Assembly (NCBI GenBank): GCA_027323885.1
Contig: DAHVZT010000044.1
Location: 1 to 37,518, forward strand
Length of the DNA: 37,518 nt
Source: Acidobacteriaceae bacterium
GTDB taxonomy: Bacteria; Acidobacteriota; Terriglobia; Terriglobales; Acidobacteriaceae
Direction of reading: 5' to 3'
Part shown: one piece after another, positions 1 to 8,192 of the stretch
How the letters are laid out: each line of letters starts with the position of its first letter
Position numbering within the stretch: the first letter of the stretch is position 1
Program-made: the position numbers and the translations under genes
Notes under the pieces: generated by a model
What the model saw: the letters and a program-made list of their open reading frames with translations, nothing else
Told to the model about the DNA's origin: nothing
The model's database searches: none

Positions 1-1107
1 TGCGGCACGATGTCAATCGCAAAATCGACGTCTTCCGCCGCCGTCAGCTTCGACAGACTGAAGCGCAGGCTGGCTCGCGCGCGCTGCCGGCACATTCATG
101 GCCGTCAGTACATGGGAGGGCTCGCTCGCGCCCGAAGCACACGCCGAACCGCCGGAAACCGCCAGCCCCTTCAGGTCCAGCGAGATCACCAGCGCTTCAC
201 CTTCCAGATAGTCGAACCAGAGGTTCGTCGTGTTCGGCACGCGTTTCGCTCCTATCGAATGCGCGCCAGCACCTTCCACCCGGGCAAGAATCTCCCGCTC
301 CATGCAATCGCGCAACGCGGCGATCTGTAGAGGCACGCCGTCTTCAATTCCCTTGCGAGCGATCTCCGCAGCTTTCCCAAGACCAACGATCCCGGCCAGG
401 TTCTCCGTCCCTGCGCGGCGTTGCCGCTCGTGGGTTCCCCCGAAAAACAGGGGTTCGATTTTCGTGTCTTTGCGAACGAACAAAATGCCTGTTCCCTGGG
501 GCGCATGCATTTTGTGTCCGGAAATGGACAATAGATGACAACCAATCTTTTCCACATCAAGCGGCAGCTTCCCGGCGGTTTGGACCGCATCGGTGTGGAA
601 CTGCACGCCTGCTTCGACCGCGATCCGTCCGATCTCCTCCACTGGCTGAATCGCGCCGGTCTCGTTGTTTGCCATCATCACGCTAATCAGCCGCGTATTC
701 TGCCGCAGCGCACGGCGAATGTCTCCGGGATCGACGACGCCATCGGAATTGACCGGGACAAATGTCACATCGCGTCCGCAGTGAACAAGCTGCTCGGCAG
801 CATGCAGGACGGCGTGGTGCTCAATGGTCGTCGTAATGACATGATCGCCCTGCCGGGTCGCGCCAAAAAGGGCAAGGTTGTCGCTTTCCGTGCCTCCGCT
901 GGTAAAAACTATTTCCGCAGGCCGGCAATGCAGGAGCGCCGCAACACTCATGCGCGCCATCTCCACCGCTCCACGAGCCTGCTGGCCGAAGGAATGCACG
1001 GAGCTGGCGTTGCCGAAGCGCTCAATAAAATACGGACGCATGGCCTCGAAGACTTCGGGCAGCAACGGCGTGGTGGCGTTGGCGTCCATGTAAACACGAC
1101 GCATCAT
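1..1107 (-). CDS. Cysteine desulfurase (NifS/IscS family), 3' end frameshifted and cut by window edge
   Basis: PLP-dependent enzyme that removes sulfur from L-cysteine as an enzyme-bound persulfide for Fe-S clusters, thiolated tRNA or other sulfur acceptors; cytosolic. Seen: N-terminal MDANATT motif, HTDAVQ at residues 171-176 (PLP contact), SGHK with the PLP lysine K199, and the catalytic loop GSACASG with C323. The uninterrupted frame stops at 13-15 and yields 364 residues, but the last ~30 (after NVPAARA) do not look like the family. The neighbouring frame from about position 75 down to base 1 reads RASLRFSLSKL and then a normal desulfurase C-terminus, still open at the edge. The shift lies in the CG repeat at 76-84. 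Either a real frameshift mutation or a sequencing/assembly indel. Start is one of two adjacent ATGs (1107 or 1104) with GGGAG upstream. It begins 13 nt after arsM on the same strand, so it is probably co-transcribed. Confidence 0.88.
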
Positions 1108-1120
1108 CGAAATTCTCCCA

Positions 1121-1993
1121 CTAATTTGCTCCAGGTTTGAGAGCGTAGACCTTCACACTGGCCGCTGCCTGGTTCACGTCGAACTGCGAGAGCAAGGATG
1201 AGAGCTCGTCGTGGAGAGTGGGAGCAGAGCACGACTGCTGCACAACGGGAAGCGCATCCTGTGTGGTGGCCATTGCAGGTGAGCAGCAACCGGACTGATT
1301 CTCAACCTTTGCATAGGCATTCAGGTCGGCCCCGCTGTCGACAATTTCAACATGCGCAAAACCCGCCTTCAGTAGCTCTTCCCGATAGGTGTCGATCCGG
1401 ATAGCTCCAGAGATGCATCCGACATAGGCGGCCAAGCTTTCAGCAACAGCCTGCGGCAACTCGCCTTTCAGTGCGATATCGCTGACAGCAAGTCGGCCGC
1501 CGGGCTTAAGCACACGAAAGATTTCTCTGAAGACGGCCGGCTTGTCAGGCGCGAGATTGACGACACAATTGCTGATAACGCAATCCACGGAGGAGTCAGG
1601 GAGCGGAAGCTGGTCGATGGCAGCAAGGTGAAATTCCACGTTGGTGTAACCACCGGCCTCGGCGTTGGTCCGCGCACGCTCCACCATGGCGGGTGTCATG
1701 TCAATTCCGATCGCGCGCCCACGCGGGCCAACCTTTTTGGAAGCGAGAAAGACATCCAGACCGCCGCCAGAGCCTAAATCGGCGACCACTTCACCGGGTT
1801 TCAGAGAGGCTGTCGCGATGGGATTGCCGCACGAAAGGCCCATGTTGGCCTCTGCGGGAATCGAGGTCAGCTCCTCGGAGGTGTAGCCAAACGCCTCTGC
1901 AACTGCCTTCACTCCGGCATGGTTGCCTGAGAGGGAACTCTCAGCAACTGCTCCGTACTTTGCTTTGACTGAATCCAACAGATGTTCTGCCAT
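1121..1993 (-). CDS. arsM: Arsenite methyltransferase ArsM
   Basis: SAM-dependent methyltransferase that converts trivalent arsenic to methylated species using thiol-bound As(III); cytosolic arsenic resistance. With the ATG at 1993 the protein has 290 residues. The SAM-binding motif ADLGSGGG is at 71-78. The three cysteines that bind arsenic in ArsM enzymes are all present: C55 (in MGLSCGNP), C143 (in [11 protein letters not shown]) and C193 (in AYVGCISG). The 50-residue spacing between the last two is the usual one. A tail after residue ~232 carries further cysteines (C236, C237, C255). An in-frame upstream start at 2053 would add 20 residues with no family resemblance, and a short purine-rich RBS (AAAAAGGG) precedes 1993. 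It sits 40 nt downstream of the symporter and 13 nt upstream of the desulfurase. No ArsR gene is visible nearby. Confidence 0.93.
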   Translation of the reverse strand: MAEHLLDSVKAKYGAVAESSLSGNHAGVKAVAEAFGYTSEELTSIPAEANMGLSCGNPIATASLKPGEVVADLGSGGGLDVFLASKKVGPRGRAIGIDMTPAMVERARTNAEAGGYTNVEFHLAAIDQLPLPDSSVDCVISNCVVNLAPDKPAVFREIFRVLKPGGRLAVSDIALKGELPQAVAESLAAYVGCISGAIRIDTYREELLKAGFAHVEIVDSGADLNAYAKVENQSGCCSPAMATTQDALPVVQQSCSAPTLHDELSSLLSQFDVNQAAASVKVYALKPGAN

Positions 1994-2033
1994 GGCGCCC
2001 TTTTTATTGTACGGCGTCCTGCATGTGTCCTGC

Positions 2034-3467
2034 CTAAGGCAAAAACTGCGCAACCTTTTCCCGCTGCGGCGGCGGCGTGAACCAACTCACCACGAACAGG
2101 CAGATCAGCGAGGCCAGCAGCGCCGGAAAGATCGCATCGCGCTGTCCGATAACGGCAGGCAAATGGTGGCGCACGATGTCCGTGTCCCAAAACACAGTGA
2201 CAAACGTTCCCGCGCCAATACAAGCGACAGCGCCATGCGAGTTCACGCGTCGCGAATAGAACGCCGCCAGTATTACCGGCGTCAGCGCAGCCGAGTAAAT
2301 CGTATAGGCATAGAGCGCCTTTTCAAGAATCGACTGGGTGTACGCGCCCTGCACCAGCGCCCAGATGCCGAGCAGCACGACAACCAGCCGCGACACGAGC
2401 AAAATCCGTTGGTTGCTTGCCTCCGGCTGCATGTAGCGAAGAAAAACGTCGTTCACCAGGTTGGTCGCCGGAGAGAACAGATAGTTGTTGGCCGTTGAAA
2501 TGACCTTGGCAAATACGGCGCCCAACAGCAGCGCGCCCAGCAGGGCGGGCAGCCCATGGGTTGCCGTATACGCGATGATCTCGCGCGGGCGCTGGCTGAC
2601 TTCTCCGGTTCGATAGAGCGCGGAGCCGATCACCGCAATGGCTACAATAATCGTTTCTAAAATCACCGTGCCAATGACCCATCCCACCACGGCGTTGCGC
2701 GCGTCTTTTTCCGATTTCGCGGAAAAGAATTTCTGGTACATGGCCTGGTTGCCAAGCATCAGCAGCATGGTTGGAAGAAAAAACTCCATGGCGCGGGCGA
2801 AAGAGATGGAGCCAAGCAAGTGGAAGTGCGACTCCGGCAGCGCAGCGTGCAGACCGGCCATGCCACCGGCATGGTGAAGCAGGATCGGTATGGAGACAAT
2901 TAGCGCAACCGTTACCAGCAGGCCAATCGCGACATCCATATAGGCGACCGACGCCATGCCTGCCAGCGCGGTGAAGCCGATGACAAAGGCCGCGATGATG
3001 TACATCCCCATCGTGCTCGTAATGGCGTTCGGAAAGATGAGGTGCAGGATGTCTCCGCCGCCGCGCAGTTGATAGCTGGCGATGGCGGTATACGCGAACA
3101 GGATCGCGATGACCCCCAGCACGCGCGCTGTCTGGTTGTAGCGGGCCTCCAGCAGATCAGGGATGGTGAACTGGGCGAACTTTCGGGCGCGCGGCGCGAT
3201 GAAATAGATGAGCAGGAGCCCGGCCCATCCGCCAGCGGGCTGCCACAGCGCTGCGAAACCGTTGCGGTAGGCGTTCTCCGCGCCTGCAAAGAGCGAGCCC
3301 GCGCCAATCCATGAGGACAGCAGGGTAAAGACAAGCACGAAGGCCGGCAGCGAACGGCCCGCAAGCAGATAGTCGGCTTTCGTCTTGACGCCACGCAACT
3401 GCGACATCGAGACGATGAGAAGGGTGAGTACGACTGCGCCGAGGACCTCGGCATAGAGCGATGACAT
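2034..3467 (-). CDS. Sodium:solute symporter (SSS family, TC 2.A.21)
   Basis: Inner-membrane secondary transporter expected to couple Na+ entry to uptake of an organic solute; substrate not predictable here. The 477-residue protein is strongly hydrophobic with about 13 membrane spans. The SSS signature region runs through residues 50-70 ([18 protein letters not shown]) and a later [13 protein letters not shown] stretch fits the Na2-site helix of the family. The start at 3467 is chosen because the protein then begins directly with the first membrane helix ([10 protein letters not shown]); an open frame to 3617 adds 50 non-hydrophobic residues and would run across a terminator. It is the first gene of a minus-strand run with arsM (40 nt gap) and the cysteine desulfurase. 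A role in arsenic handling is only suggested by position. Solutes such as proline, pantothenate or monocarboxylates are equally possible. Confidence 0.85.
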   Translation of the reverse strand: MSSLYAEVLGAVVLTLLIVSMSQLRGVKTKADYLLAGRSLPAFVLVFTLLSSWIGAGSLFAGAENAYRNGFAALWQPAGGWAGLLLIYFIAPRARKFAQFTIPDLLEARYNQTARVLGVIAILFAYTAIASYQLRGGGDILHLIFPNAITSTMGMYIIAAFVIGFTALAGMASVAYMDVAIGLLVTVALIVSIPILLHHAGGMAGLHAALPESHFHLLGSISFARAMEFFLPTMLLMLGNQAMYQKFFSAKSEKDARNAVVGWVIGTVILETIIVAIAVIGSALYRTGEVSQRPREIIAYTATHGLPALLGALLLGAVFAKVISTANNYLFSPATNLVNDVFLRYMQPEASNQRILLVSRLVVVLLGIWALVQGAYTQSILEKALYAYTIYSAALTPVILAAFYSRRVNSHGAVACIGAGTFVTVFWDTDIVRHHLPAVIGQRDAIFPALLASLICLFVVSWFTPPPQREKVAQFLP

Positions 3468-3532
3468 AGAGGACCCAGGTAGGAAAGTCAACAAACCATC
3501 CAGTGTATGCCGCCAGGAAGCTTTCGAAGCGC

Positions 3533-3562
3533 AAAAAAAGGAGAGGGCGTTGCGCCCTCCCC
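3533..3562 (-). terminator. Rho-independent terminator downstream of yggS
   Basis: Read on the minus strand: a hairpin with arms 3553-3562 and 3540-3549 (ten positions, one A-C mismatch, 3-nt loop) rich in G/C, followed directly by seven T residues (3539-3533). It would end transcription from trxB/yggS and insulate the symporter-arsM-desulfurase run that starts at 3467. Confidence 0.75.
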
Positions 3563-3574
3563 ATTGCTCGTTCT

Positions 3575-3730
3575 TCACCGGAACAACGGAAGGTCGATCG
3601 TTATGGGCGTGCCGCAATCCCAGGTCTGTTGCGACGTAATGGAGCAGTTGAAGGTAATCGGTGCATTGACGACGAACACTTCATTGCAACCTGCTGCATA
3701 CTTATTGAGCCCACCGTTATCTGGAAGACC
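3575..3730 (-). other. Short open frame without start codon, possible gene remnant
   Basis: A 51-codon open frame on the minus strand between the yggS stop and the terminator. It overlaps the last 14 bases of yggS in another frame. Its translation looks protein-like (for example AAGCNEVFVVNAPITFNC, then a WDCGTPITIDLPLF ending), with three cysteines and alternating polar/hydrophobic residues as in a secreted beta-rich domain. There is no in-frame ATG; a GTG inside would give only 34 residues, and no convincing RBS is seen. The stop at 3575-3577 lies 12 nt before a good terminator. It could be the C-terminal relic of a deleted gene, or chance. Product unknown. Confidence 0.3.
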
Positions 3731-4433
3731 TTACGCCGAAAATTGCGGTCCCGATGCGCACCACGGTTGCGCCTTCTTCAATCGCCACCTGAAAATCGTG
3801 CGACATTCCCATGGAAAGCTCATCCAGTTTGAGATTTGGATAGGCTCGACTTAGGTCCGCCCGCAGGACGCGAAGTTGCCGGAAATACGGCCGCACCTGT
3901 TCCGGGTCGTCTGCAAATGGCGGGACTGTCATTAAGCCGCGTAGTTCCAGATGCTGGAAATCCGCCATCCGTTCGAGCAAAGGAGCAAGTTCGGGACCGT
4001 CGGGAGTCAATCCATGCTTGGATTCTTCCGTGCCGATCTTGATCTCAATCAGCACGGGCAGCTTCTTGCCAAGTTTCATCGCAGCCTGATCCAATCCCTG
4101 AGCCAGGCCGAGTGAATCAACCGTATCGATGCCGTCGAATATCTCAACAGCACGTCTCACCTTGTTGGACTGGAGATGCCCGATGCAGTGGACGCTTGCG
4201 CCTCCCTCGCCAAAGATTCCCGCGCCGTGCAGGGCGTCGCGCTTCCCGGCAAATTCCTGCACGCGGTTTTCGCCAAACAGACGCAATCCGGCCGCAAAGG
4301 CTTCGAGAATCGCTTCAGGGGCGTGGGTCTTGGAGACCGCCATCAACTGCACGCTGTCTCGTGAGCGGCCAGCTCGGAGGCAAGCGGCGGCCATTTGCTC
4401 CTTTACTCGCGCGATGTTGTCAGCGACGGACAT
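3717..4433 (-). CDS. yggS: YggS/PROSC family PLP-binding protein (PLP homeostasis)
   Basis: Small cytosolic protein with an alanine-racemase-like TIM barrel that binds pyridoxal phosphate and buffers its supply; not itself a known racemase. 238 residues from the ATG at 4433, the usual family length. Seen: MAVSKTH with the PLP lysine K35, FGENRVQEF, HCIGHLQSNK, IKIGTEESKHG, LRGLMTVPPF and LSMGMSHDFQVAIEEGATVVRIGTAIFG, all hallmark family blocks. A longer frame to 4544 adds 37 non-conserved residues. The RBS before 4433 is weak (GATGAAAAAG). It lies 141 nt downstream of trxB on the same strand and is followed by a rho-independent terminator, so a trxB-yggS transcript is likely. Confidence 0.92.
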   Translation of the reverse strand: MSVADNIARVKEQMAAACLRAGRSRDSVQLMAVSKTHAPEAILEAFAAGLRLFGENRVQEFAGKRDALHGAGIFGEGGASVHCIGHLQSNKVRRAVEIFDGIDTVDSLGLAQGLDQAAMKLGKKLPVLIEIKIGTEESKHGLTPDGPELAPLLERMADFQHLELRGLMTVPPFADDPEQVRPYFRQLRVLRADLSRAYPNLKLDELSMGMSHDFQVAIEEGATVVRIGTAIFGVRSSR

Positions 4434-4574
4434 AACTTTTTCATCCGGCCGCTTCGCAGCGAGCGCGAACCGCGATGCGGCTGTGCCCCACCCGTGGAAG
4501 CGCAGGTCTTTCCAACGCGCGATGCTCCGGGCGGGATGACACAATGAGACAAGCCGGAGGGAAATTCCCGCGGA

Positions 4575-5525
4575 CTATCGGCCGTGCTCTTCCAGGAACT
4601 TCTCCGTTTCGAGGGCTGCCATACAGCCGGTTCCGGCCGCGGTGATCGCCTGGCGATAGCGGCGGTCCTGCACATCCCCGCAGGCAAAAACACCGGGCAC
4701 GCGCGTAAAGACGTTCTGGTGAGTGCGAATGTAGCCGTCATCATCCAGGTCGAGCTGGCCTGCAAACATTTTCGCGTTGGGCTCGTGCCCAATGCCAAGA
4801 AACAGCGCACTGACCATCAGAATGGACTCCTCCAGCGTGACCAGATTGCGCAGCCGCAATCCGCTCACTTCCTTCTCTTCCACTCCCAAGACCTCCTCCA
4901 CAGCGGTGTTGGTCAGAAAATGGATCTTTTCGTGGGCCATCGCTCTTTCCAGCATGATTCGGGAGGCGCGAAAATGTTCCCGCCGGTGAATGACAGTCAC
5001 TTTTGTCGCGAATCGAGTGAGGAACAAAGCCTCTTCCATTGCGGAGTCTCCCCCGCCGACCACGGCAATCTCCTTGCCGGAGAAAAAGAACCCATCGCAT
5101 GTGGCGCAACTGCTGACGCCATGGCCAATCAGCGCCTGCTCACTGGGCAGGCCAAGCCAGCGCGCGGAAGCGCCGCTGGCAATGATCAAAGTTCGGGTAT
5201 GGAGGACCTCCTTCCCCACATGAAGAGCAAAAGGCCGTTTCGAAAGATCCACGCTGCTCAGGTGTCCCATCCGGAAATTTGCGCCGAACCGGGACGCCTG
5301 GACTCGCATATTCTCGATGAGCTGCGGTCCTTGAATCCCCTCCGGCCAGCCAGGAAAATTTTCGACCAGCGTAGTAATGGAGAGCTGGCCGCCCGGCTCA
5401 TGGCCTTCCAGCACGAGTGGTTTCAGGTTGGACCGTGCCGCATAGATTGCCGCTGTCAAGCCGGCACATCCAGTGCCGACAATTATGGTGTCTCGAACCT
5501 CGTGGTTACTAATTTGTTCTGTCAT
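4575..5525 (-). CDS. trxB: Thioredoxin reductase (TrxB)
   Basis: FAD/NADPH enzyme that reduces thioredoxin in the cytosol. 316 residues, typical of the low-molecular-weight bacterial type. Seen: FAD-binding GTGCAG at 17-22, GGQL at 46-48, the redox-active CATC pair at 140-143, NADPH-binding GGGDSA at 157-162 and FACGDV near the C-terminus. The CATC motif separates it from the bacillithiol disulfide reductase-like proteins, which lack the CxxC. Start ATG at 5525. It is divergent from the NADH dehydrogenase at 5655, with 129 nt between the start codons that should hold both promoters. It supplies electrons to thioredoxin, which can also reduce oxidised arsenic methyltransferase and other thiol enzymes; that link is inference. 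Confidence 0.95.
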   Translation of the reverse strand: MTEQISNHEVRDTIIVGTGCAGLTAAIYAARSNLKPLVLEGHEPGGQLSITTLVENFPGWPEGIQGPQLIENMRVQASRFGANFRMGHLSSVDLSKRPFALHVGKEVLHTRTLIIASGASARWLGLPSEQALIGHGVSSCATCDGFFFSGKEIAVVGGGDSAMEEALFLTRFATKVTVIHRREHFRASRIMLERAMAHEKIHFLTNTAVEEVLGVEEKEVSGLRLRNLVTLEESILMVSALFLGIGHEPNAKMFAGQLDLDDDGYIRTHQNVFTRVPGVFACGDVQDRRYRQAITAAGTGCMAALETEKFLEEHGR

Positions 5526-5654
5526 CGTCTCGCTTCTAGTGTATCGGCAGTCCTAATTTCCCATCCAACAGCGGGCATGCAGGCGATTTCGCACCGCCCG
5601 GCATCCAACGAGCAGCAGATGTTTCTTCTCGCAACCCGGAGGAATGTTCCAAAG

Positions 5655-7019
5655 ATGGCGAATTCATCGGAAATCAGACCGCGCGTACTGATTGTGGGTG
5701 GTGGGTTCGCAGGTATTCAGGCTGCAATGCATCTCGCAGGCGAGCCGGTGGAGGTCACCCTGGTGGACCGTCGCAACCATCACACCTTCCAGCCCCTGCT
5801 GTATCAGGTCGCCCTGGCCGCTCTTTCTCCAGGAGATATAGCGCAGCCGATTCGCGCGCTCTTTCGCAAAGAACCGAACATCGATGTGCTCATGGACGAA
5901 GTCGTCGCGATCGATACCGCGGCCAAATCGGTCGGCCTGAAGAGCTCCGCCCATCTCAGCTATGACTATCTCATCCTGGCTACGGGGGCGACCCATTCGT
6001 ATTTCGGGCACGACGAGTGGGCAGCTTCCGCTCCGGGCCTGAAAACGATTGAGGATGCAATTGAAATACGCCGCCGCGTGCTGCTTGCCTTCGAGTTGGC
6101 TGAACGTCAAAAACTCGAAACCGGCTCGCATCCAGCGCTGAACTTTGTGGTGGTAGGCGGCGGCCCTACGGGGGTGGAGTTGGCCGGGGCGATCTCCGAT
6201 ATTTCACGGCTCTACATGCAGAGAGATTTTCGCCACATCGATCCGTCCAAGGCTCACGTCATCGTGGTGGAGGGTTCGCCGCGACTGCTTGCTGCGTATC
6301 CGGAAGACCTGTCGCGCAAGGCGGCCGAGGAACTCGCGCGAATCGGCGTGGAAGTGCGCAATAACGCCCACGTCACGGATATTCAACCGGGGTTCGTTGT
6401 CGCGAATGGAGAACGTATTGAGTCGGTGGTGACACTCTGGGCGGCCGGTGTGCAGGCATCCCCGCTGGGGAAAATGCTGGGCGCGGAAATGGATAAGCGG
6501 GGATCGATTTTTGTGGATGAGCACCTGAATCCCCAGGGACACCCGGAAATCTTCGTGTGCGGCGACCTGGCCCATGCGGTCGAGAATGGCAAGCAGATCC
6601 CCGGCGTGGCCCAGCCCGCAATGCAGATGGGCACCCATGCGGCGAAGGAGATTTTGGCCGACCTAGCGAAAAAGCCCCGCACCAAATTCCACTATTTCGA
6701 TAAGGGGGACATGGCGACCATAGGCCGCCACTCCGCCGTGGCGAATGTCGTGTGGCCGTTTCACGCGCACCTGAGCGGGTTTCCGGCATGGATGGCCTGG
6801 CTGCTGGTGCATATCTACTTTCTGATCGGCTTTCGTAACCGTGCACTGGTACTCCTGCAGTGGACGTGGATGTATTTCGGCTTATCTGGCGGGCCTCGGC
6901 TGATTACGGGCAGTCAGAAATTGCCTGGATGGCCGGAACTGACTGGCTCCGGACGGGCGGCGAATGGCGCTCCGCTGGATGTCAATTCTCCAGGCGCGGT
7001 AGAAGGACCGCTCGATTGA
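5655..7019 (+). CDS. ndh: Type II NADH:quinone oxidoreductase (NDH-2)
   Basis: Single-subunit, non-proton-pumping NADH dehydrogenase that passes electrons from NADH through FAD to quinone at the inner face of the membrane. 454 residues from the ATG at 5655. FAD motif VGGGFAG around 14-20, NADH motif VVGGGPTGVELAG around 167-178, and the second FAD contact FVCGDLA at 300-306, followed by QPAMQMG. Near residues 370-405 a hydrophobic amphipathic stretch (FPAWMAWLLVHIYFLIG and the following) is the usual membrane anchor. The open frame extends upstream but only non-conserved sequence is added; GGAGG lies 12 nt before the ATG, somewhat far. An alternative ATG at 5619 is possible. The following acyltransferase starts 5 nt after the stop, indicating co-transcription. 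Confidence 0.93.
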   Translation: MANSSEIRPRVLIVGGGFAGIQAAMHLAGEPVEVTLVDRRNHHTFQPLLYQVALAALSPGDIAQPIRALFRKEPNIDVLMDEVVAIDTAAKSVGLKSSAHLSYDYLILATGATHSYFGHDEWAASAPGLKTIEDAIEIRRRVLLAFELAERQKLETGSHPALNFVVVGGGPTGVELAGAISDISRLYMQRDFRHIDPSKAHVIVVEGSPRLLAAYPEDLSRKAAEELARIGVEVRNNAHVTDIQPGFVVANGERIESVVTLWAAGVQASPLGKMLGAEMDKRGSIFVDEHLNPQGHPEIFVCGDLAHAVENGKQIPGVAQPAMQMGTHAAKEILADLAKKPRTKFHYFDKGDMATIGRHSAVANVVWPFHAHLSGFPAWMAWLLVHIYFLIGFRNRALVLLQWTWMYFGLSGGPRLITGSQKLPGWPELTGSGRAANGAPLDVNSPGAVEGPLD

Positions 7020-7024
7020 ATTGA

Positions 7025-8116
7025 GTGCAACTGCAACGCCTGCCTCCGCCAGTTAAACCCGAGATCGGGGCGCTGACTGGGATTCGATTCTTCGCAGCTT
7101 TGTACGTTGTTATCTTCCACTACTACACACTTCAGGCAGTCAGGAACCATTCTCTGCGGCCTCTTCAACTGTTCCTGTCCCACGGATATCTCGCGGTCTC
7201 TCTCTTTTTCATTCTTTCCGGCTACATTCTTACCTACAGCTACTTCGATCGGCAGGAGCAGACCTCCTATCTCAGCTTCATGCTGGCCCGTTTTGCAAGA
7301 CTCTATCCGGTCTACATCCTGGCATTGCTTCTGTTGCTGCCGTTCTATGTCAATACGGCGAAGGTGTTTCCATCCATTGCTGTACTCTCGATGGTGCAGT
7401 CCTGGACTGTGCTGCCATCCGACCTGCCTGGGACCTGGAATTACCCGGCATGGACGCTTTCTGTTGAGTTCCTTTTTTACATCCTGTTTCCTTTTTTATT
7501 GGCCTTGCTGACACGACTGCGGGTAAGATTCATCGCGCTCGCCGCAGCATGCGCTCTCTGCATCCTGTTGGGCAGCGCGCAGGTCGCAATCGGCGGCAGA
7601 GTTTCGCTGCTCTCCCGATGGATTCCGATTCCGTTCCTGCGCCTTCCCGAGTTTGTCCTCGGTATGCTGCTGGCGCGTTATCGATGTACGGTCACACGAT
7701 GGGTTCGCGTGAGCCTGTGGCTAACATCCGCGATGGTGGCGCCTCTGCTTCTATTGAATCTGCACCGTCTCGTGACATTGATCGTCATCCCGTTTGCCGC
7801 GCTCCTATGGCTTCTTGCGCACGAATGCACGACGGCGGCACGCATTCTGGCGCACCCGAAAATGAAGCTTCTGGGAGGGGCAAGCTACTCAATCTATCTG
7901 CTGCAGGTACCCGTCTGGATGTGGGTCAGAAAGCTGACGCCGTCATTTTCCCGCTCCAGCGAAATTGAAAACTTGCTCAGCCTGGTTCTGCTGGTCGCGG
8001 TCTCTATTTTCGTCTACATCTTCTTCGAAGGGCCCAGCCGCAAATGGATACGTAAACAGGCTTGGAACCTGACCCGGCGATCGGTCGAAAGGAGCCGGAA
8101 TGTAATGGCGGAATAG
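7025..8116 (+). CDS. Membrane acyltransferase (Acyltransferase_3, OafA/YrhL type)
   Basis: Integral membrane acyltransferase that modifies a sugar or lipid acceptor (for example O-acetylation of a surface glycan). 363 residues with about ten hydrophobic helices. N-terminal signature LTGIRFFAALYVVIFHYY contains the conserved histidine of the family, followed by FFILSGYILTYSYF and later FARLYPVYI and WTLSVEFLFYILFP, all standard blocks. The start is a GTG at 7025, 5 nt after the NDH-2 stop; no strong RBS is seen, so translational coupling is likely. The C-terminal part is basic and soluble (after residue ~335). The acceptor cannot be told from sequence; the polysaccharide locus 16 kb away is one possibility but there is no direct link. 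Confidence 0.88.
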   Translation: MQLQRLPPPVKPEIGALTGIRFFAALYVVIFHYYTLQAVRNHSLRPLQLFLSHGYLAVSLFFILSGYILTYSYFDRQEQTSYLSFMLARFARLYPVYILALLLLLPFYVNTAKVFPSIAVLSMVQSWTVLPSDLPGTWNYPAWTLSVEFLFYILFPFLLALLTRLRVRFIALAAACALCILLGSAQVAIGGRVSLLSRWIPIPFLRLPEFVLGMLLARYRCTVTRWVRVSLWLTSAMVAPLLLLNLHRLVTLIVIPFAALLWLLAHECTTAARILAHPKMKLLGGASYSIYLLQVPVWMWVRKLTPSFSRSSEIENLLSLVLLVAVSIFVYIFFEGPSRKWIRKQAWNLTRRSVERSRNVMAE

Positions 8117-8137
8117 CTGACTTGCTGGGGCGCGATG

Positions 8138-8174
8138 GGTGTTGCAGGGCAGCCTTTCGACTGCCCCGAACACC
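8138..8174. terminator. Hairpin between convergent genes, probable bidirectional terminator
   Basis: Inverted repeat with an inner stem 8147-8152 / 8161-8166 (GGGCAG / CTGCCC, 8-nt loop) and an outer stem 8138-8143 / 8169-8174 (GGTGTT / AACACC), separated by a small asymmetric internal loop. It lies 22 nt after the acyltransferase stop and 18 nt after the ilvE stop on the other strand. No long T-run follows in either direction, so the terminator role is inferred from position. Confidence 0.5.
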
Positions 8175-8192
8175 GTTTGGAAGACCGGGAAA

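Noticed and set aside
4584-5654. Long open frame upstream of the NADH dehydrogenase start
   Set aside because: It is antisense to trxB, has no family similarity, and the NDH-2 N-terminus begins at 5655.
5526-5654. TTGGAT-N17-GATACA as a trxB promoter on the minus strand
   Set aside because: Only three matches in each hexamer; not better than chance.
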